Shown: piece by piece, positions 7,417 to 16,290 of the stretch | How the letters are laid out: the number at the start of each line of letters is the position of its first letter | Position numbering within the stretch: position 1 is the stretch's first letter | Source: Arthrobacter sp. zg-Y1110 | Lineage (GTDB): Bacteria; Actinomycetota; Actinomycetes; Actinomycetales; Micrococcaceae | NCBI RefSeq assembly: GCF_025244865.1 | Contig: NZ_CP104272.1 | Location: 2,914,001 to 2,978,000 of the forward strand | DNA: 64,000 nucleotides | Direction of reading: 5' to 3' | Program-made: the position numbers and the translations under genes | The notes under the pieces: generated by a model | The model's input: only the letters and a program-made list of their open reading frames with translations | Database searches by the model: none | Told to the model about the DNA's origin: nothing

Positions 7417-10400
7417 CAGTACTGCACCTCCTGGGAACGTTTGCGCACCACGGAGACAATGTCCCGTTGGTTGCCGGTGGGGCCGAGATAGTTGAAGGCC
7501 CAGGACAGCTGGGCATACCCGCCGATCATGTGGGTGGGTTTGACCAGGATCCGGGTCACGGAGTTGTGGATGCCGCCGCGCCGGCCGGTGGCTTCGGACT
7601 TGGGCACGTCGATGATGCGTTCCTGCGCGTGGTAGACGTAAATCACTCCGGCCGGCATCCGGCTGCTGACAATCGCCCGGCCCACCAGCACCCCGGAGTT
7701 GGACACGCATTCCACCCACTCGTTGTCCGACACCTCGATCAGCGCGGCGTCCTGCGGGCTCATCCATACCGAGGTTCCGCCGCGGGACAGCGAGAGCATC
7801 AGCAGGTTGTCCTGGTATTCGGAGTGGATGGACCACTTGTTGTGCGGGGTCAGGTAGCGCACTGCCACGGAGAGCTCCCCGCGGGTGCCCAGCTGCGGTT
7901 CCCCGAACAGGCGGTGCATGTCCAGCGGCGGCCGGTAGATCGGCAGGGCCTCGCCCATGTCCAGCATCCAGTCATGGTCGAGGAAGAAATGCATCCGCCC
8001 GGTGAGCGTGTGGAAGGGTTTGAGCCGTTCGATGTTGATCGTGAACGGTGCGTAGCGCCGGCCCCCGGTCTCGGAGCCGGACCACTCCGGGGAGGTCAGC
8101 ACCGGCGTCGGCCGGTCCTGGGTGTCGCGGAAGGTGATCTGCCGGTCCTCGGCGCCCTCGGCTAGATCCACGAGCGGCGTTCCGGTCCGTTTCTCCAGGG
8201 TCCGGAAACCCTGCACGGCCAGTTCCCCGTTGGTGGTGCCGGAAAGCAGCAGGATCGCCTCGGCCATGCGGGCGTCGGTGTCCACCGCCGGGCGGCCCGC
8301 CGCCGCGCCCCGGTCAAAGACCCCGTGCTTGCGGGCCAGCTGTTCCAAGGGCCGCGTCACGTCGTACTTGACGTATTTGGTGGTGAATCCCAGTTTGTCC
8401 GCCAGCGGTCCGACGGCGGCGAACTTCTCGGCGATGGCCGTATAGTCCCGCTCCACCACGGCAAGGGAGGGCAGGTTCTTTCCCGGGACCGCCGGGATGT
8501 CGGTGCCCTTCCAGTCCGGGGCGTGCCCGCCGGGCTGCGCGATCTCCCCGGGCGTGTCATGCGTGAGCGCCGTGGCTACGAGGTCCCTGCGTACCCCGAG
8601 GTGCTTCGCGGCCTGCCGGGAGAACTCCTCGGAGAGCAGGCGGAACAGGTCGTAATCCGTCTTCGCTTCCCACGGCGGCGGGATCGCGGGGGTAAACGCG
8701 TGCACATAGGGGTGCATGTCTGTGGAGGAAAGGTCGTATTTCTCGTACCAGGTGGCAGCGGGAAACACGACGTCGGACAGCAGCGTGGAGCTCGTCATCC
8801 GGAAGTCGGCGGAGACGAGCAGATCGAGTTTGCCCTGCGGTGCGTCTTCCCGCCAGACGACGTCGCGTGGCCGGGACTCGTTGTGATCCTCGCCCATCAC
8901 GTTGTTCAGCGTGCCGAGCAGGTGTTTCTGGAAATATTCTTCCCCCTTGGCGGAGGAGCCCAGCAGGTTCGACCGCCACAGGATCAGCGTCCGCGGCCAG
9001 TTTTCCGGGGCGTCAACGTCCTCCACGGCGAACCGCAGCCGCCCGTCCTTGAGTTGCTGCGCCACCCACCCCGGCTCGTCGGGTGCCTCGCCGCGGGCCA
9101 CCCCTGCTGCCGCCTCGTCGGCGACATCGAGGGAGTTCTTTGCATCGAACTGCGGGAAGAAAGGCATCCAGCCCATCCGGGTGGACTTCGCGATGACGTC
9201 GGCGGTGTGCAGCCCGCGCAGGTGTCCGGCGGCCAGGGGCGACTGCATCGAATCGGAGGAGTAGCCGTCGGAGCGGAACTGGTCGGTATGCATGTACCAG
9301 AATGCGGTGCCGATCATAAAGCGCGGCGGCCGGTTCCAGTCCCCGGCTGAGGCCATGGCCGCCCAGCCGGTAATCGGCCGGCATTTTTCCTGGCCCACGT
9401 AGTGCGCCCAGCCCCCTCCGTTGCGGCCCTGGCAGCCGCAGAGCATCAGCATCGCCAGGATCGCCCGGTAGGTCACGTCCCCGTGGTACCACTGGCAGAT
9501 GCCGGCGCCGAGGATGATCATGGACCGGCCGTTCGATTTCTCCGCGTTGGCGGCGAAGTCCCGGGCCGTGCGGATCACGGCGTCGGGAGTCACATTGGTG
9601 ATCTCCTGCTGCCACGCCGGAGTGTAGGGGGTGCCGGCGTCGTCGTACCCGGCCGCCCAATCCCCCGGCAGGCCGTTCCGCCCGAGCCCGTACTGGGCGA
9701 GCATCAGATCGAACACGGTGGTGACGGTTTTCCCTGCCACGGTGGTCACCGGCACGCCGCGGCGCAGGACGGAGCCCGTGCCGCCGGGGTCCGTAAAGGC
9801 GGGCAGGTCCACCCGGCTGGTCCCCTGCCGGACGGTAGCGGCATCCGCGATGGACAGTGCCGGCACCACGCCCTGCAGGTCCAGGTTCCATTTGCCGGCG
9901 TCGGCCTCGTTGTACCGGAAGCCCACCGATCCGTTGGGCACTACGGGTGTGCCGGCCTCGCGGTCCAGCAGGACCGTCTTGAACGCGGAGTCGGAGGCCT
10001 TGGCTTCGCGGCGTCCCAGGTCCGCGGCGGTGAGGAACTTCCCGGGCACCACGGTGCCGTCGTCCCGCTCCTCGAGCGTGACGAGGAACGGCAGGTCGGT
10101 GTACTGCAGCACATAGCCCTCGAAGAACGGCACGCGCCGGTCCACGAAGTTTTCCTTGAGGATGACGTGTCCCATGGCCATGGCGAGCGCGCCGTCGGAG
10201 CCGGCGGCGGCAGGCAGCCATTCGTCCGCGAACTTCGTGTTGTCCGCATAGTCGGGGCTGACGGAGACCACCTTGGTCCCGCGGTAGCGCCCTTCCACCA
10301 TCCAGTGCGCATCCGGGGTGCGGGTCACCGGGATGTTGGACCCCCACATCATCAGGTAGGTGGCATCCCACCAGTCTCCGGATTCGGGGACGTCCGTCTG

Positions 10401-11135
10401 GTCGCCGAACACCTGCGGGCTGGCCACGGGAAGGTCCGCGTACCAGTCGTAGAAGCTGTTCATCACCCCGCCGATGAGGTTGATGAACCGGGCTCCGGCC
10501 GCGTGCGACACCATGGACATGGCCGGAATCGGCGAGAAGCCCGTGCAGCGGTCCGGGCCGTAGTTCTTGATCGTGGAGATATGTGCTGCGGCCGTCATCT
10601 CCAGGGCTTCGGCCCAGCTGGAACGCACCAGCCCGCCCTTGCCGCGGGCCTGCTGGTACTTCCGGCGGCGCTGCGGGTCGCGGACGATCTCTTCCCAGGC
10701 CAGCACCGGGTCTCCGGTACGCTGTCTGGCTTCCCGGTACATTTCCAGCAGCACCCCGCGGATATAGGGGAACCGGACCCTGGTGGGGGAATAGGTGTAC
10801 CAGGAAAAGGCTGCTCCGCGGGGACAGCCGCGGGGCTCATACTCCGGCCGGTCCGGTCCCACCGAGGGATAGTCGGTTTCCTGCGCCTCCCAGGTGATGA
10901 TCCCGTCCTTGACGTACACCTTCCACGAACAGGAGCCCGTGCAGTTCACGCCGTGGGTGGAGCGCACCACCTTGTCGTGGCTCCACCGGTTCCGGTAGAA
11001 GGCGTCTCCTTCACGGCCGCCTTCCCGGAACACGGCGCGTCCGTCACCCGTTTCATCCCACCGGGTGAAGAACCTGCCGAGAGAGAGCATTGCATCGGAA
11101 GCGGGGCCATCGATCCCCGAAACGGAGCCAGCCAT
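7416..11135 (-). CDS. narG: Respiratory nitrate reductase alpha subunit (molybdenum)
   Basis: 1239 residues, normal length for membrane-bound NarG, the catalytic subunit that reduces nitrate to nitrite on a bis-MGD molybdenum cofactor facing the cytoplasm. The N-terminal cluster motif uses a His ligand (H61, C65, C69, C104), as in NarG of other bacteria. The Asp of YADLP corresponds to the molybdenum ligand. There is no twin-arginine signal, consistent with the cytoplasmic-facing enzyme. First gene of narGHJI-narK, divergent from menB, whose product helps make its electron donor menaquinol; the 149-bp gap holds an inverted repeat at 11198-11219. Confidence 0.96.
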   Translation of the reverse strand: MAGSVSGIDGPASDAMLSLGRFFTRWDETGDGRAVFREGGREGDAFYRNRWSHDKVVRSTHGVNCTGSCSWKVYVKDGIITWEAQETDYPSVGPDRPEYEPRGCPRGAAFSWYTYSPTRVRFPYIRGVLLEMYREARQRTGDPVLAWEEIVRDPQRRRKYQQARGKGGLVRSSWAEALEMTAAAHISTIKNYGPDRCTGFSPIPAMSMVSHAAGARFINLIGGVMNSFYDWYADLPVASPQVFGDQTDVPESGDWWDATYLMMWGSNIPVTRTPDAHWMVEGRYRGTKVVSVSPDYADNTKFADEWLPAAAGSDGALAMAMGHVILKENFVDRRVPFFEGYVLQYTDLPFLVTLEERDDGTVVPGKFLTAADLGRREAKASDSAFKTVLLDREAGTPVVPNGSVGFRYNEADAGKWNLDLQGVVPALSIADAATVRQGTSRVDLPAFTDPGGTGSVLRRGVPVTTVAGKTVTTVFDLMLAQYGLGRNGLPGDWAAGYDDAGTPYTPAWQQEITNVTPDAVIRTARDFAANAEKSNGRSMIILGAGICQWYHGDVTYRAILAMLMLCGCQGRNGGGWAHYVGQEKCRPITGWAAMASAGDWNRPPRFMIGTAFWYMHTDQFRSDGYSSDSMQSPLAAGHLRGLHTADVIAKSTRMGWMPFFPQFDAKNSLDVADEAAAGVARGEAPDEPGWVAQQLKDGRLRFAVEDVDAPENWPRTLILWRSNLLGSSAKGEEYFQKHLLGTLNNVMGEDHNESRPRDVVWREDAPQGKLDLLVSADFRMTSSTLLSDVVFPAATWYEKYDLSSTDMHPYVHAFTPAIPPPWEAKTDYDLFRLLSEEFSRQAAKHLGVRRDLVATALTHDTPGEIAQPGGHAPDWKGTDIPAVPGKNLPSLAVVERDYTAIAEKFAAVGPLADKLGFTTKYVKYDVTRPLEQLARKHGVFDRGAAAGRPAVDTDARMAEAILLLSGTTNGELAVQGFRTLEKRTGTPLVDLAEGAEDRQITFRDTQDRPTPVLTSPEWSGSETGGRRYAPFTINIERLKPFHTLTGRMHFFLDHDWMLDMGEALPIYRPPLDMHRLFGEPQLGTRGELSVAVRYLTPHNKWSIHSEYQDNLLMLSLSRGGTSVWMSPQDAALIEVSDNEWVECVSNSGVLVGRAIVSSRMPAGVIYVYHAQERIIDVPKSEATGRRGGIHNSVTRILVKPTHMIGGYAQLSWAFNYLGPTGNQRDIVSVVRKRSQEVQY

Positions 11136-11197
11136 ACCTACAAGCTTGGGGCAGTGCGCCCGAACCCGACAGTGGTAAGCGGAGAACTGACCCCGGA

Positions 11198-11219
11198 CCC
11201 GGGCACTCCGGTGCCCGGG
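11198..11219. promoter_or_regulatory. Inverted repeat in narG-menB divergent region
   Basis: CCCGGGCAC, four bases, GTGCCCGGG. Perfect 9-bp arms about 65 bases upstream of the narG and menB starts. It could be an operator for nitrate or oxygen control or simply a hairpin in a leader; no regulator can be assigned. Confidence 0.35.
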
Positions 11220-11272
11220 CGGGTGCTTCGCCGAACAGGAGCCCGCCGTCCGGAGGTTTTGCCCACGGGCGA

Positions 11273-11278
11273 TAAACT
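11273..11278 (+). promoter_or_regulatory. -10 hexamer TAAACT of menB
   Basis: TAAACT, six bases, then the GTG at 11285; no ribosome-binding site lies in between, which supports a leaderless men transcript. Confidence 0.5.
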
Positions 11279-11284
11279 CGGTTT

Positions 11285-12238
11285 GTGAGCACAGAACTTC
11301 CAGTACAGGTGTCCGATATCTTCGACCCGCAGCAGTGGCGTCTTGTTTCCGGGTTCGAGGACCTGCAGGACATGACGTACCACCGTCAGGTGGAGCGCGA
11401 CGCCGACGGTGCAGTCGTGCGTGACCTGCCGACCGTGCGTATCGCGTTCAACCGGCCGGAGGTCCGCAATGCCTTCCGCCCGGGCACCGTGGACGAGCTG
11501 TACCGGGCCATGGACCACGCCCGGATGACGCCGGACGTCGCCACCGTCCTGCTCACCGGCAACGGCCCCTCCCCCAAGGACGGCGGCCACTCCTTCTGCT
11601 CCGGCGGGGACCAGCGGATCCGCGGCCGCGACGGGTACCGGTACGCCGAGGGAGAGACGAAGGAAACCATCGACCCGGCACGCGCCGGCCGGCTGCACAT
11701 CCTGGAAGTGCAGCGCCTGATGCGCACCATGCCCAAGGTGGTCATCGCCGTTGTGAACGGCTGGGCAGCCGGCGGCGGCCACAGCCTGCACGTGGTCTCG
11801 GACCTGACCATCGCCTCGCGCCAGCACGGCAAGTTCAAGCAGACCGACGCGACCGTGGGCAGCTTCGACGCCGGTTACGGCTCGGCGCTCCTGGCCCGGC
11901 AGATCGGCCAGAAAAAGGCCCGCGAGATCTTCTTCCTGGCCCGGGAATACTCCGCCGAGGAGATGGTGGCCATGGGTGCCGTCAACGAAGCCGTGGACCA
12001 CAAGGACCTGGAAAAGGTCGCCCTGGAATACGCCGCAGACATTGCCCGGCAGTCGCCGCAGGCCATCCGGATGCTCAAGTTCGCCTTCAACCTGGCCGAC
12101 GACGGCCTGGCCGGGCAGCAGGTCTTTGCCGGCGAGGCGACGCGGCTGGCCTACATGACGGACGAGGCGGTGGAGGGCAAGGAAGCATTCCTGGCCAAAC
12201 GCGACCCGGACTGGTCCTCATTCCCCTACTACTTCTAG
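11285..12238 (+). CDS. menB: 1,4-dihydroxy-2-naphthoyl-CoA synthase
   Basis: 317 residues of the crotonase fold. MenB closes the second ring of the naphthoquinone by Dieckmann condensation of o-succinylbenzoyl-CoA in menaquinone synthesis. Seen: FNRPEVRNAFRPGTVDEL, the oxyanion-hole region VNGWAAGGGHSLHVVSDLT, and the MenB-specific stretch DATVGSFDAGYGSALLARQIG, which separates it from ordinary enoyl-CoA hydratases. The N-terminal 40 residues are an extension usual in actinobacterial MenB. GTG start, leaderless-type promoter. menE follows after seven bases. Confidence 0.95.
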   Translation: MSTELPVQVSDIFDPQQWRLVSGFEDLQDMTYHRQVERDADGAVVRDLPTVRIAFNRPEVRNAFRPGTVDELYRAMDHARMTPDVATVLLTGNGPSPKDGGHSFCSGGDQRIRGRDGYRYAEGETKETIDPARAGRLHILEVQRLMRTMPKVVIAVVNGWAAGGGHSLHVVSDLTIASRQHGKFKQTDATVGSFDAGYGSALLARQIGQKKAREIFFLAREYSAEEMVAMGAVNEAVDHKDLEKVALEYAADIARQSPQAIRMLKFAFNLADDGLAGQQVFAGEATRLAYMTDEAVEGKEAFLAKRDPDWSSFPYYF

Positions 12239-12245
12239 GACCCCC

Positions 12246-13382
12246 TTGGAACTGCTCCCAGTCCTGATTACCCCCGGCTTCGACGCCGGCATGCTGCTCT
12301 CCCCGCTTGCCGATGCCCTGGCCGGGGAAGGCCCCGCGGTGGCACCGCACACCGACCCGGACCAGACGTTCGAGGGTGAACTGCCCAATGACGACATAGC
12401 CCTGGTGGTCAGCACCTCCGGCTCCACCGGCACCCCGAAGCAGACCATGCTCAGCACGGACGCGCTGGCCGCGTCCTCGATGGCCACCGCCATGGCCCTG
12501 AAGTCGGACGGGCAGTGGCTGGCGGCCCTGCCGGTCAACTACATTGCCGGAATCCAGGTCCTGGTCCGCTCCCTGTACGCCGGGACGCAGCCGGTCTTTA
12601 TGGACCTTTCCGTGCCGTTCAGCGCCGAGGTGTTCACCCGTGCCGCCGAGGACATGACGGACCGCAACCGCTTCACCTCGCTGGTGCCCACCCAGCTTCA
12701 CCGCCTGCTGCAGGATCCGGCGCCGGAAACCCTGCGCGTGCTGCGCCGGTTCAACGCCATCCTGCTCGGCGGCGCACCGGCCGGCGCTCCCCTGCTGGAA
12801 AAGGCCCGCGGCTACGGGCTGAACGTCGTGACCACCTACGGGATGAGCGAAACCTGCGGCGGGTGCGTTTACGACGGCGTTCCGCTGCCCGGCGTCGACG
12901 TCATCCGGTGGGAGGGGCGCCTCTGGATTGCCGGTGACGTCCTTTCGGACGGTTACATGGGCCGGCCGGACCTGACCGAGGACCGTTTCCGGTTTAACTC
13001 CGGACGCCGCTGGTTCCGCACGGATGACACCGGCACAGTGGACGACGCCGGCAGGGTCACCGTCTCCGGCCGGCTGGACGACGTCATTGTCAGCGGCGGG
13101 ATCAAGGTCTCCGCGCAGGCCGTGGCCGAGGTAGTGGAGACGGTTGCCGGGGTCGAGCAGGCGTTTGTGCTGGGCCTGGACGACGCCGAATGGGGCTCCC
13201 GGGTGGGCGCCGCCGTCGTGGGCAGCGTGGACCCCGAACTGATCCGCGACGCCGTCCGCTCCCGGCTGGGCGCCGCTGCCGTCCCGAAGGTGGTCCTGCT
13301 GCTGGAATCCCTGCCCTTGCTCCCCAACGGCAAGGCGGACCGCATGACGCTGCTGCGGCTGCTGGCCGCCGCGCGGCACTGA
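12246..13382 (+). CDS. menE: o-Succinylbenzoate-CoA ligase
   Basis: 378 residues, an AMP-forming acyl-CoA synthetase that activates o-succinylbenzoate for MenB. Motifs: phosphate-binding STSGSTGTPK, the A5-type TYGMSET, the hinge region GRLDDVIVSGGIK and the C-terminal catalytic lysine in LPNGKAD. It is shorter than the roughly 480-residue Bacillus enzyme because the N-terminal subdomain is reduced, as in other actinobacterial MenE proteins. TTG start only seven bases after the menB stop; no other start fits the spacing, so it is co-transcribed and probably translated by coupling. Confidence 0.92.
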   Translation: MELLPVLITPGFDAGMLLSPLADALAGEGPAVAPHTDPDQTFEGELPNDDIALVVSTSGSTGTPKQTMLSTDALAASSMATAMALKSDGQWLAALPVNYIAGIQVLVRSLYAGTQPVFMDLSVPFSAEVFTRAAEDMTDRNRFTSLVPTQLHRLLQDPAPETLRVLRRFNAILLGGAPAGAPLLEKARGYGLNVVTTYGMSETCGGCVYDGVPLPGVDVIRWEGRLWIAGDVLSDGYMGRPDLTEDRFRFNSGRRWFRTDDTGTVDDAGRVTVSGRLDDVIVSGGIKVSAQAVAEVVETVAGVEQAFVLGLDDAEWGSRVGAAVVGSVDPELIRDAVRSRLGAAAVPKVVLLLESLPLLPNGKADRMTLLRLLAAARH

Positions 13383-13430
13383 CCCGTCTTTTACGCACCT
13401 GTCTCAACTCAAGAACTAAGGAAAAACACC

Positions 13431-14315
13431 GTGGCTACAGCCGCCCAATGGTTAGAAGGCGCCCGTCCCAGGACGCTGCCGATGGCAATCGCGCCGGTCA
13501 TTATCGGATCCGCCGCCGCGTACGACCTCGGCGGTTTCTCACCCGTCCGCGCCGTCCTGGCCGCCCTGATTGCCGTACTGCTGCAGGTGGGCGTGAACTA
13601 CGCGAACGATTATTCGGACGGCATCCGCGGCACGGATGACAACCGGGTGGGGCCGCTGCGGCTGACCGGCTCCCGGCTGGCATCCCCGAAGCAGGTCAAG
13701 TACGCGGCGTTCGGCTGCTTCGCCGCCGCAATGCTGGCGGGCGTGGCCCTCGTGGTCCTGGCCGGCACCCCGTACCTGATCCTCGTGGGAATCGGCTGCG
13801 TTGCCGCTGCCTGGGGCTACACCGGCGGGAAGAACCCCTACGGCTACCGGGGGCTGGGCGACATCTTCGTCTTTGTGTTCTTCGGACTGGTGGCCACGCT
13901 GGGAACCACCTACACGCAGGCACTGGAAATCAACACAGCCTCGGTGCTGGGCGCCATCGGTACCGGCCTGATCGCCATGGCCCTGCTGATGGCCAACAAC
14001 GTCCGCGACATCCCCACGGACCGGGTGGCCGGCAAGCGGACCCTCGCCGTGCGGCTGGGCGACGGCGCTGCACGGATCAGCTACGTGATGATGCTGGCCC
14101 TGGCGCTGCTGCTGCCGCTCTTCATCGCGGGCAGCTACCCGTGGATACTGCTGGTGCTGCTGCTCATTCCGGCGTGCATCCTGCCCTGCGGGCTGATGCT
14201 CACGGGTAAAAAGGGTTCCAGCCTGATCCCGGTCCTGAAGCACACCGGCCTGATCAACCTCGGCTTCAGCGTGCTCTACGGCGCCGGACTCGTCCTCACG
14301 CGGCTGCTGGCCTAG
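13431..14315 (+). CDS. menA: 1,4-dihydroxy-2-naphthoate polyprenyltransferase
   Basis: 294 residues, about eight to nine membrane segments, UbiA superfamily. It attaches the polyprenyl tail to dihydroxynaphthoate in the membrane, the step that yields demethylmenaquinone. The two Asp-rich motifs that bind Mg-diphosphate are visible: NDYSDGIRGTDD and NNVRDIPTDRVAGKRT. GTG start with AAGGAAAA about nine bases upstream. Third gene of menB-menE-menA, so the last three dedicated quinone-building steps except methylation are together. Confidence 0.95.
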   Translation: MATAAQWLEGARPRTLPMAIAPVIIGSAAAYDLGGFSPVRAVLAALIAVLLQVGVNYANDYSDGIRGTDDNRVGPLRLTGSRLASPKQVKYAAFGCFAAAMLAGVALVVLAGTPYLILVGIGCVAAAWGYTGGKNPYGYRGLGDIFVFVFFGLVATLGTTYTQALEINTASVLGAIGTGLIAMALLMANNVRDIPTDRVAGKRTLAVRLGDGAARISYVMMLALALLLPLFIAGSYPWILLVLLLIPACILPCGLMLTGKKGSSLIPVLKHTGLINLGFSVLYGAGLVLTRLLA

Positions 14316-14323
14316 GTTTACCG

Positions 14324-14370
14324 CGTCGCCGCGGCAGGCTAGGCGTCGCGGCAGGCTAGGCGTCGCGGCG
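14324..14370. repeat. Short tandem repeat at menA/DUF4229 junction
   Basis: Two and a half copies of a 17-20 bp unit built on CGTCGCGGCAGGCTAGG lie between the two convergent stop codons. The second copy supplies the TAG stop of the minus-strand gene, so repeat slippage would not change the protein beyond its last residues. Confidence 0.5.
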
Positions 14371-14661
14371 GCGGTCGTTGTCGATCTGGACGTCCGGGTT
14401 CTCGGCGACCAAGGTGTCCTCTGCCGCGGAATCATCCAGTTCGCCGCGGTTGCGCTTGGGTGCACGTTCCTCGGTGAAGCGCCGCTGTACCGTACGGGCC
14501 GCTTCGTCCCGCATATCACGGGCAAAAAGATAGGTGACGCACCACGCCAGCACGGCGGCGGCAAGCGCCGAAAGCACGATGCCGAGTTGCAGCAGCATGC
14601 AGATCACGAAGAAGACGGCCACCAAACCCAGGCGGAGAGCAGTAAATTTCCAGAAAGCCAC
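14356..14661 (-). CDS. DUF4229 small membrane protein
   Basis: 101 residues: a short N-terminus, two membrane segments (about residues 8-25 and 28-46), then a charged, acidic C-terminal tail of about 50 residues that would lie in the cytoplasm. This pattern and its place next to menA match the actinobacterial DUF4229 family, whose function is not known. GTG start with TAGAAT exactly six bases upstream; it is divergent from the next gene, whose start has the same arrangement. Confidence 0.75.
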   Translation of the reverse strand: MAFWKFTALRLGLVAVFFVICMLLQLGIVLSALAAAVLAWCVTYLFARDMRDEAARTVQRRFTEERAPKRNRGELDDSAAEDTLVAENPDVQIDNDRRRDA

Positions 14662-14667
14662 GCCTTC

Positions 14668-14673
14668 ATTCTA
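14668..14673 (-). promoter_or_regulatory. -10 hexamer TAGAAT of DUF4229 gene
   Basis: TAGAAT, then GAAGGC, then GTG. Purine-rich GAAGG is too close to the start to act as a normal ribosome site. Confidence 0.55.
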
Positions 14674-14733
14674 GGCGCTCGGCGTCCTCAGCGTTCCTTC
14701 CGTCCACCCGACGCCACGGACCGTGCCCTCCAC

Positions 14734-14739
14734 TACAAT
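14734..14739 (+). promoter_or_regulatory. -10 hexamer TACAAT of PLDc_N gene
   Basis: TACAAT, then GTCCGT, then ATG at 14746; leaderless arrangement. Confidence 0.6.
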
Positions 14740-14745
14740 GTCCGT

Positions 14746-15117
14746 ATGCCCCGTCTTGTCTTGTTCGGCGTCATCATCGTCGCTGCCGTGATCATTTACG
14801 CCGCCATTGACTGCCTCATGTCCCGGGCAAACGAGGTGCGCAGCATCTCCAAGGTGTCCTGGATGTTCACCATCGTCCTGATTCCGGTCCTGGGCGCAGT
14901 GCTCTGGTTCCTGTTCGGCCGGCCCTCCGCAGGGCCCGGGCCGCGCGAGCCGCGGCGCCCCTCGGCGCCCGACGACGATCCGGAGTTCCTGCGCAACCTC
15001 GAGGTCCGGCGCCGCCAGGCACAGAAGGAAGCCGAGCTGCGGGCCCGGGAGGCCCAGCTGCGGGCCAAGGAAGAAGGCAGGGATAAACAGAACGACGACG
15101 GCAAGCCCGGCGCCTGA
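14746..15117 (+). CDS. PLDc N-terminal domain membrane protein
   Basis: 123 residues. Two membrane segments (about residues 3-22 and 36-56) ending in WFLFGRP match the PLDc_N (phospholipase D-nuclease N-terminal) module, which is an integral membrane domain without the catalytic HKD motifs. A charged tail of about 60 residues follows, rich in Arg, Glu and Ala with a coiled-coil look. No catalytic domain is attached, so enzymatic activity is not expected; role unknown. The frame is open upstream to 14587, but the ATG at 14746 with TACAAT six bases before it and homology of the start segment decide the start. Confidence 0.75.
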   Translation: MPRLVLFGVIIVAAVIIYAAIDCLMSRANEVRSISKVSWMFTIVLIPVLGAVLWFLFGRPSAGPGPREPRRPSAPDDDPEFLRNLEVRRRQAQKEAELRAREAQLRAKEEGRDKQNDDGKPGA

Positions 15118-15161
15118 GGTCCCTGCAGCACTTCACAGACATAAGCTGATCACCGCATAAA

Positions 15162-15196
15162 AAAGACCCGTTCCGGATGTCCCGGAACGGGTCTTT
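15162..15196. terminator. Bidirectional intrinsic terminator
   Basis: Perfect 15-bp stem AAAGACCCGTTCCGG / CCGGAACGGGTCTTT with a five-base loop. It is preceded by a run of A and ends in TTT, so it can end both the plus-strand PLDc_N transcript and the minus-strand cytochrome c operon. Confidence 0.85.
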
Positions 15197-15249
15197 CAGT
15201 GTCTGTGGGGCCGGGCGGCCAGCCCCTGTGGAGCTAGACCCCGGTTGAG

Positions 15250-16290
15250 TTAGACGCCGGAGTAGCTGTGCAGGCCGGAGAAGAACATGTTGACGATCGT
15301 GAAGTTGAAGACCACGCAGAGGTAGCCGACGATCGACAGCCAGGCGGAACGGGTCCCGGTCCAGCCGCGGGTGGCACGGGCGTGCAGGTAGCCTGCGTAG
15401 ACCACCCAGATAACGAAGGTCCAGACTTCCTTGGTGTCCCAGCCCCAGTACCGGCCCCACGCCTGTTCGGCCCAGATGGCGCCGGCCATGAGGGTGAAGG
15501 TCCACAGGACGAAGGCCACTGCGTTGATGCGGTAGGACAGGTTCTCCAGGCTCTGCGCGGAAGGCACGATGCGCATGAACGGCAGCCGTTCCTTGCGTCC
15601 GGCGCGGATCCGGGTTTCCCGGTCAGCCTGCAGGAGCTGCAGGACGGACATGGCGAACGTCAACGTGAACAGTGCCGACGCAATCACGGCAACCGAAACG
15701 TGGATGATCAGCCAGTAGCTCTGCAGCGCCGGAACCAGGTGTGCCACCGGCGTCGGGAACCCGATGGTGGCGGCCATCATCATAACAAGCACCAGGCCCA
15801 CCACCACGGTGCCGAGGAAGCGCAGGTCACGGCGGGTCAGCACCAGCAGGAACACCACGGCTACCACCAGGGCGCCCGTAGTGCAGAACTCGTACATGTT
15901 GCCCCAGGGGACGCGGTGCGCCGCCATACCGCGGGTTACGACGCCGGCCGCGTGGATGGCTGCCGCCAGCACGGTCAGGGCCACGCCTACCCGGGCTGCG
16001 TTGCGCCGCGGACCGGTGTAGCCCATGGCGCTGTCAGCGGTCTGTGCCTCGCGGCTGCCGTCGGCGTCCCAGTCCCGGGCGGAGCCGTTGCCGGCACCGG
16101 CGCCGGCGCCGGCGGGAACGGTTTCACGCACGGAGGTCTTCTGTTCCAGCCGGCTTTCCACCGATCGGATGGTTTTACTGCTCTTGGCAAGGTCCCACGT
16201 GAACGCCAGGAAGGCGATCGTGTAGGCAAATGCCGCCAGCAGCATAAAGAGCTCGCTGTAGCTGGCGAGGGTGTAATCAATGGAGGGCAT
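15250..16290 (-). CDS. ccsB: Cytochrome c biogenesis protein CcsB (ResC/CcsA type)
   Basis: 346 residues, about eight membrane segments with a Gly/Ala-rich cytoplasmic linker near residues 50-90. The signature WGRYWGWDTKEVW (W278 to D285 region) is the Trp-rich heme-handling loop of the HHP family. With ResB it forms the System II synthetase that exports heme and attaches it to CxxCH apocytochromes c outside the membrane. Its ATG overlaps the resB stop (TAATG at 16288-16292). Last gene of a five-gene operon ending at the terminator 15162-15196. Confidence 0.92.
   Translation of the reverse strand: MPSIDYTLASYSELFMLLAAFAYTIAFLAFTWDLAKSSKTIRSVESRLEQKTSVRETVPAGAGAGAGNGSARDWDADGSREAQTADSAMGYTGPRRNAARVGVALTVLAAAIHAAGVVTRGMAAHRVPWGNMYEFCTTGALVVAVVFLLVLTRRDLRFLGTVVVGLVLVMMMAATIGFPTPVAHLVPALQSYWLIIHVSVAVIASALFTLTFAMSVLQLLQADRETRIRAGRKERLPFMRIVPSAQSLENLSYRINAVAFVLWTFTLMAGAIWAEQAWGRYWGWDTKEVWTFVIWVVYAGYLHARATRGWTGTRSAWLSIVGYLCVVFNFTIVNMFFSGLHSYSGV

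Noticed and set aside
5677..7491. 604-codon open frame antisense to narH
   Set aside because: Shadow; narH cysteine clusters prove the minus strand.
7417..7836. N-terminal extension of narH by 140 codons
   Set aside because: The extension lies wholly inside narG; the ATG at 7416 has AGGAGG and the family start.
9402..11288. 628-codon open frame antisense to narG
   Set aside because: High-GC shadow frame: composition is Arg/Gly/His/Val-rich with no domain, while narG on the other strand has all family motifs.
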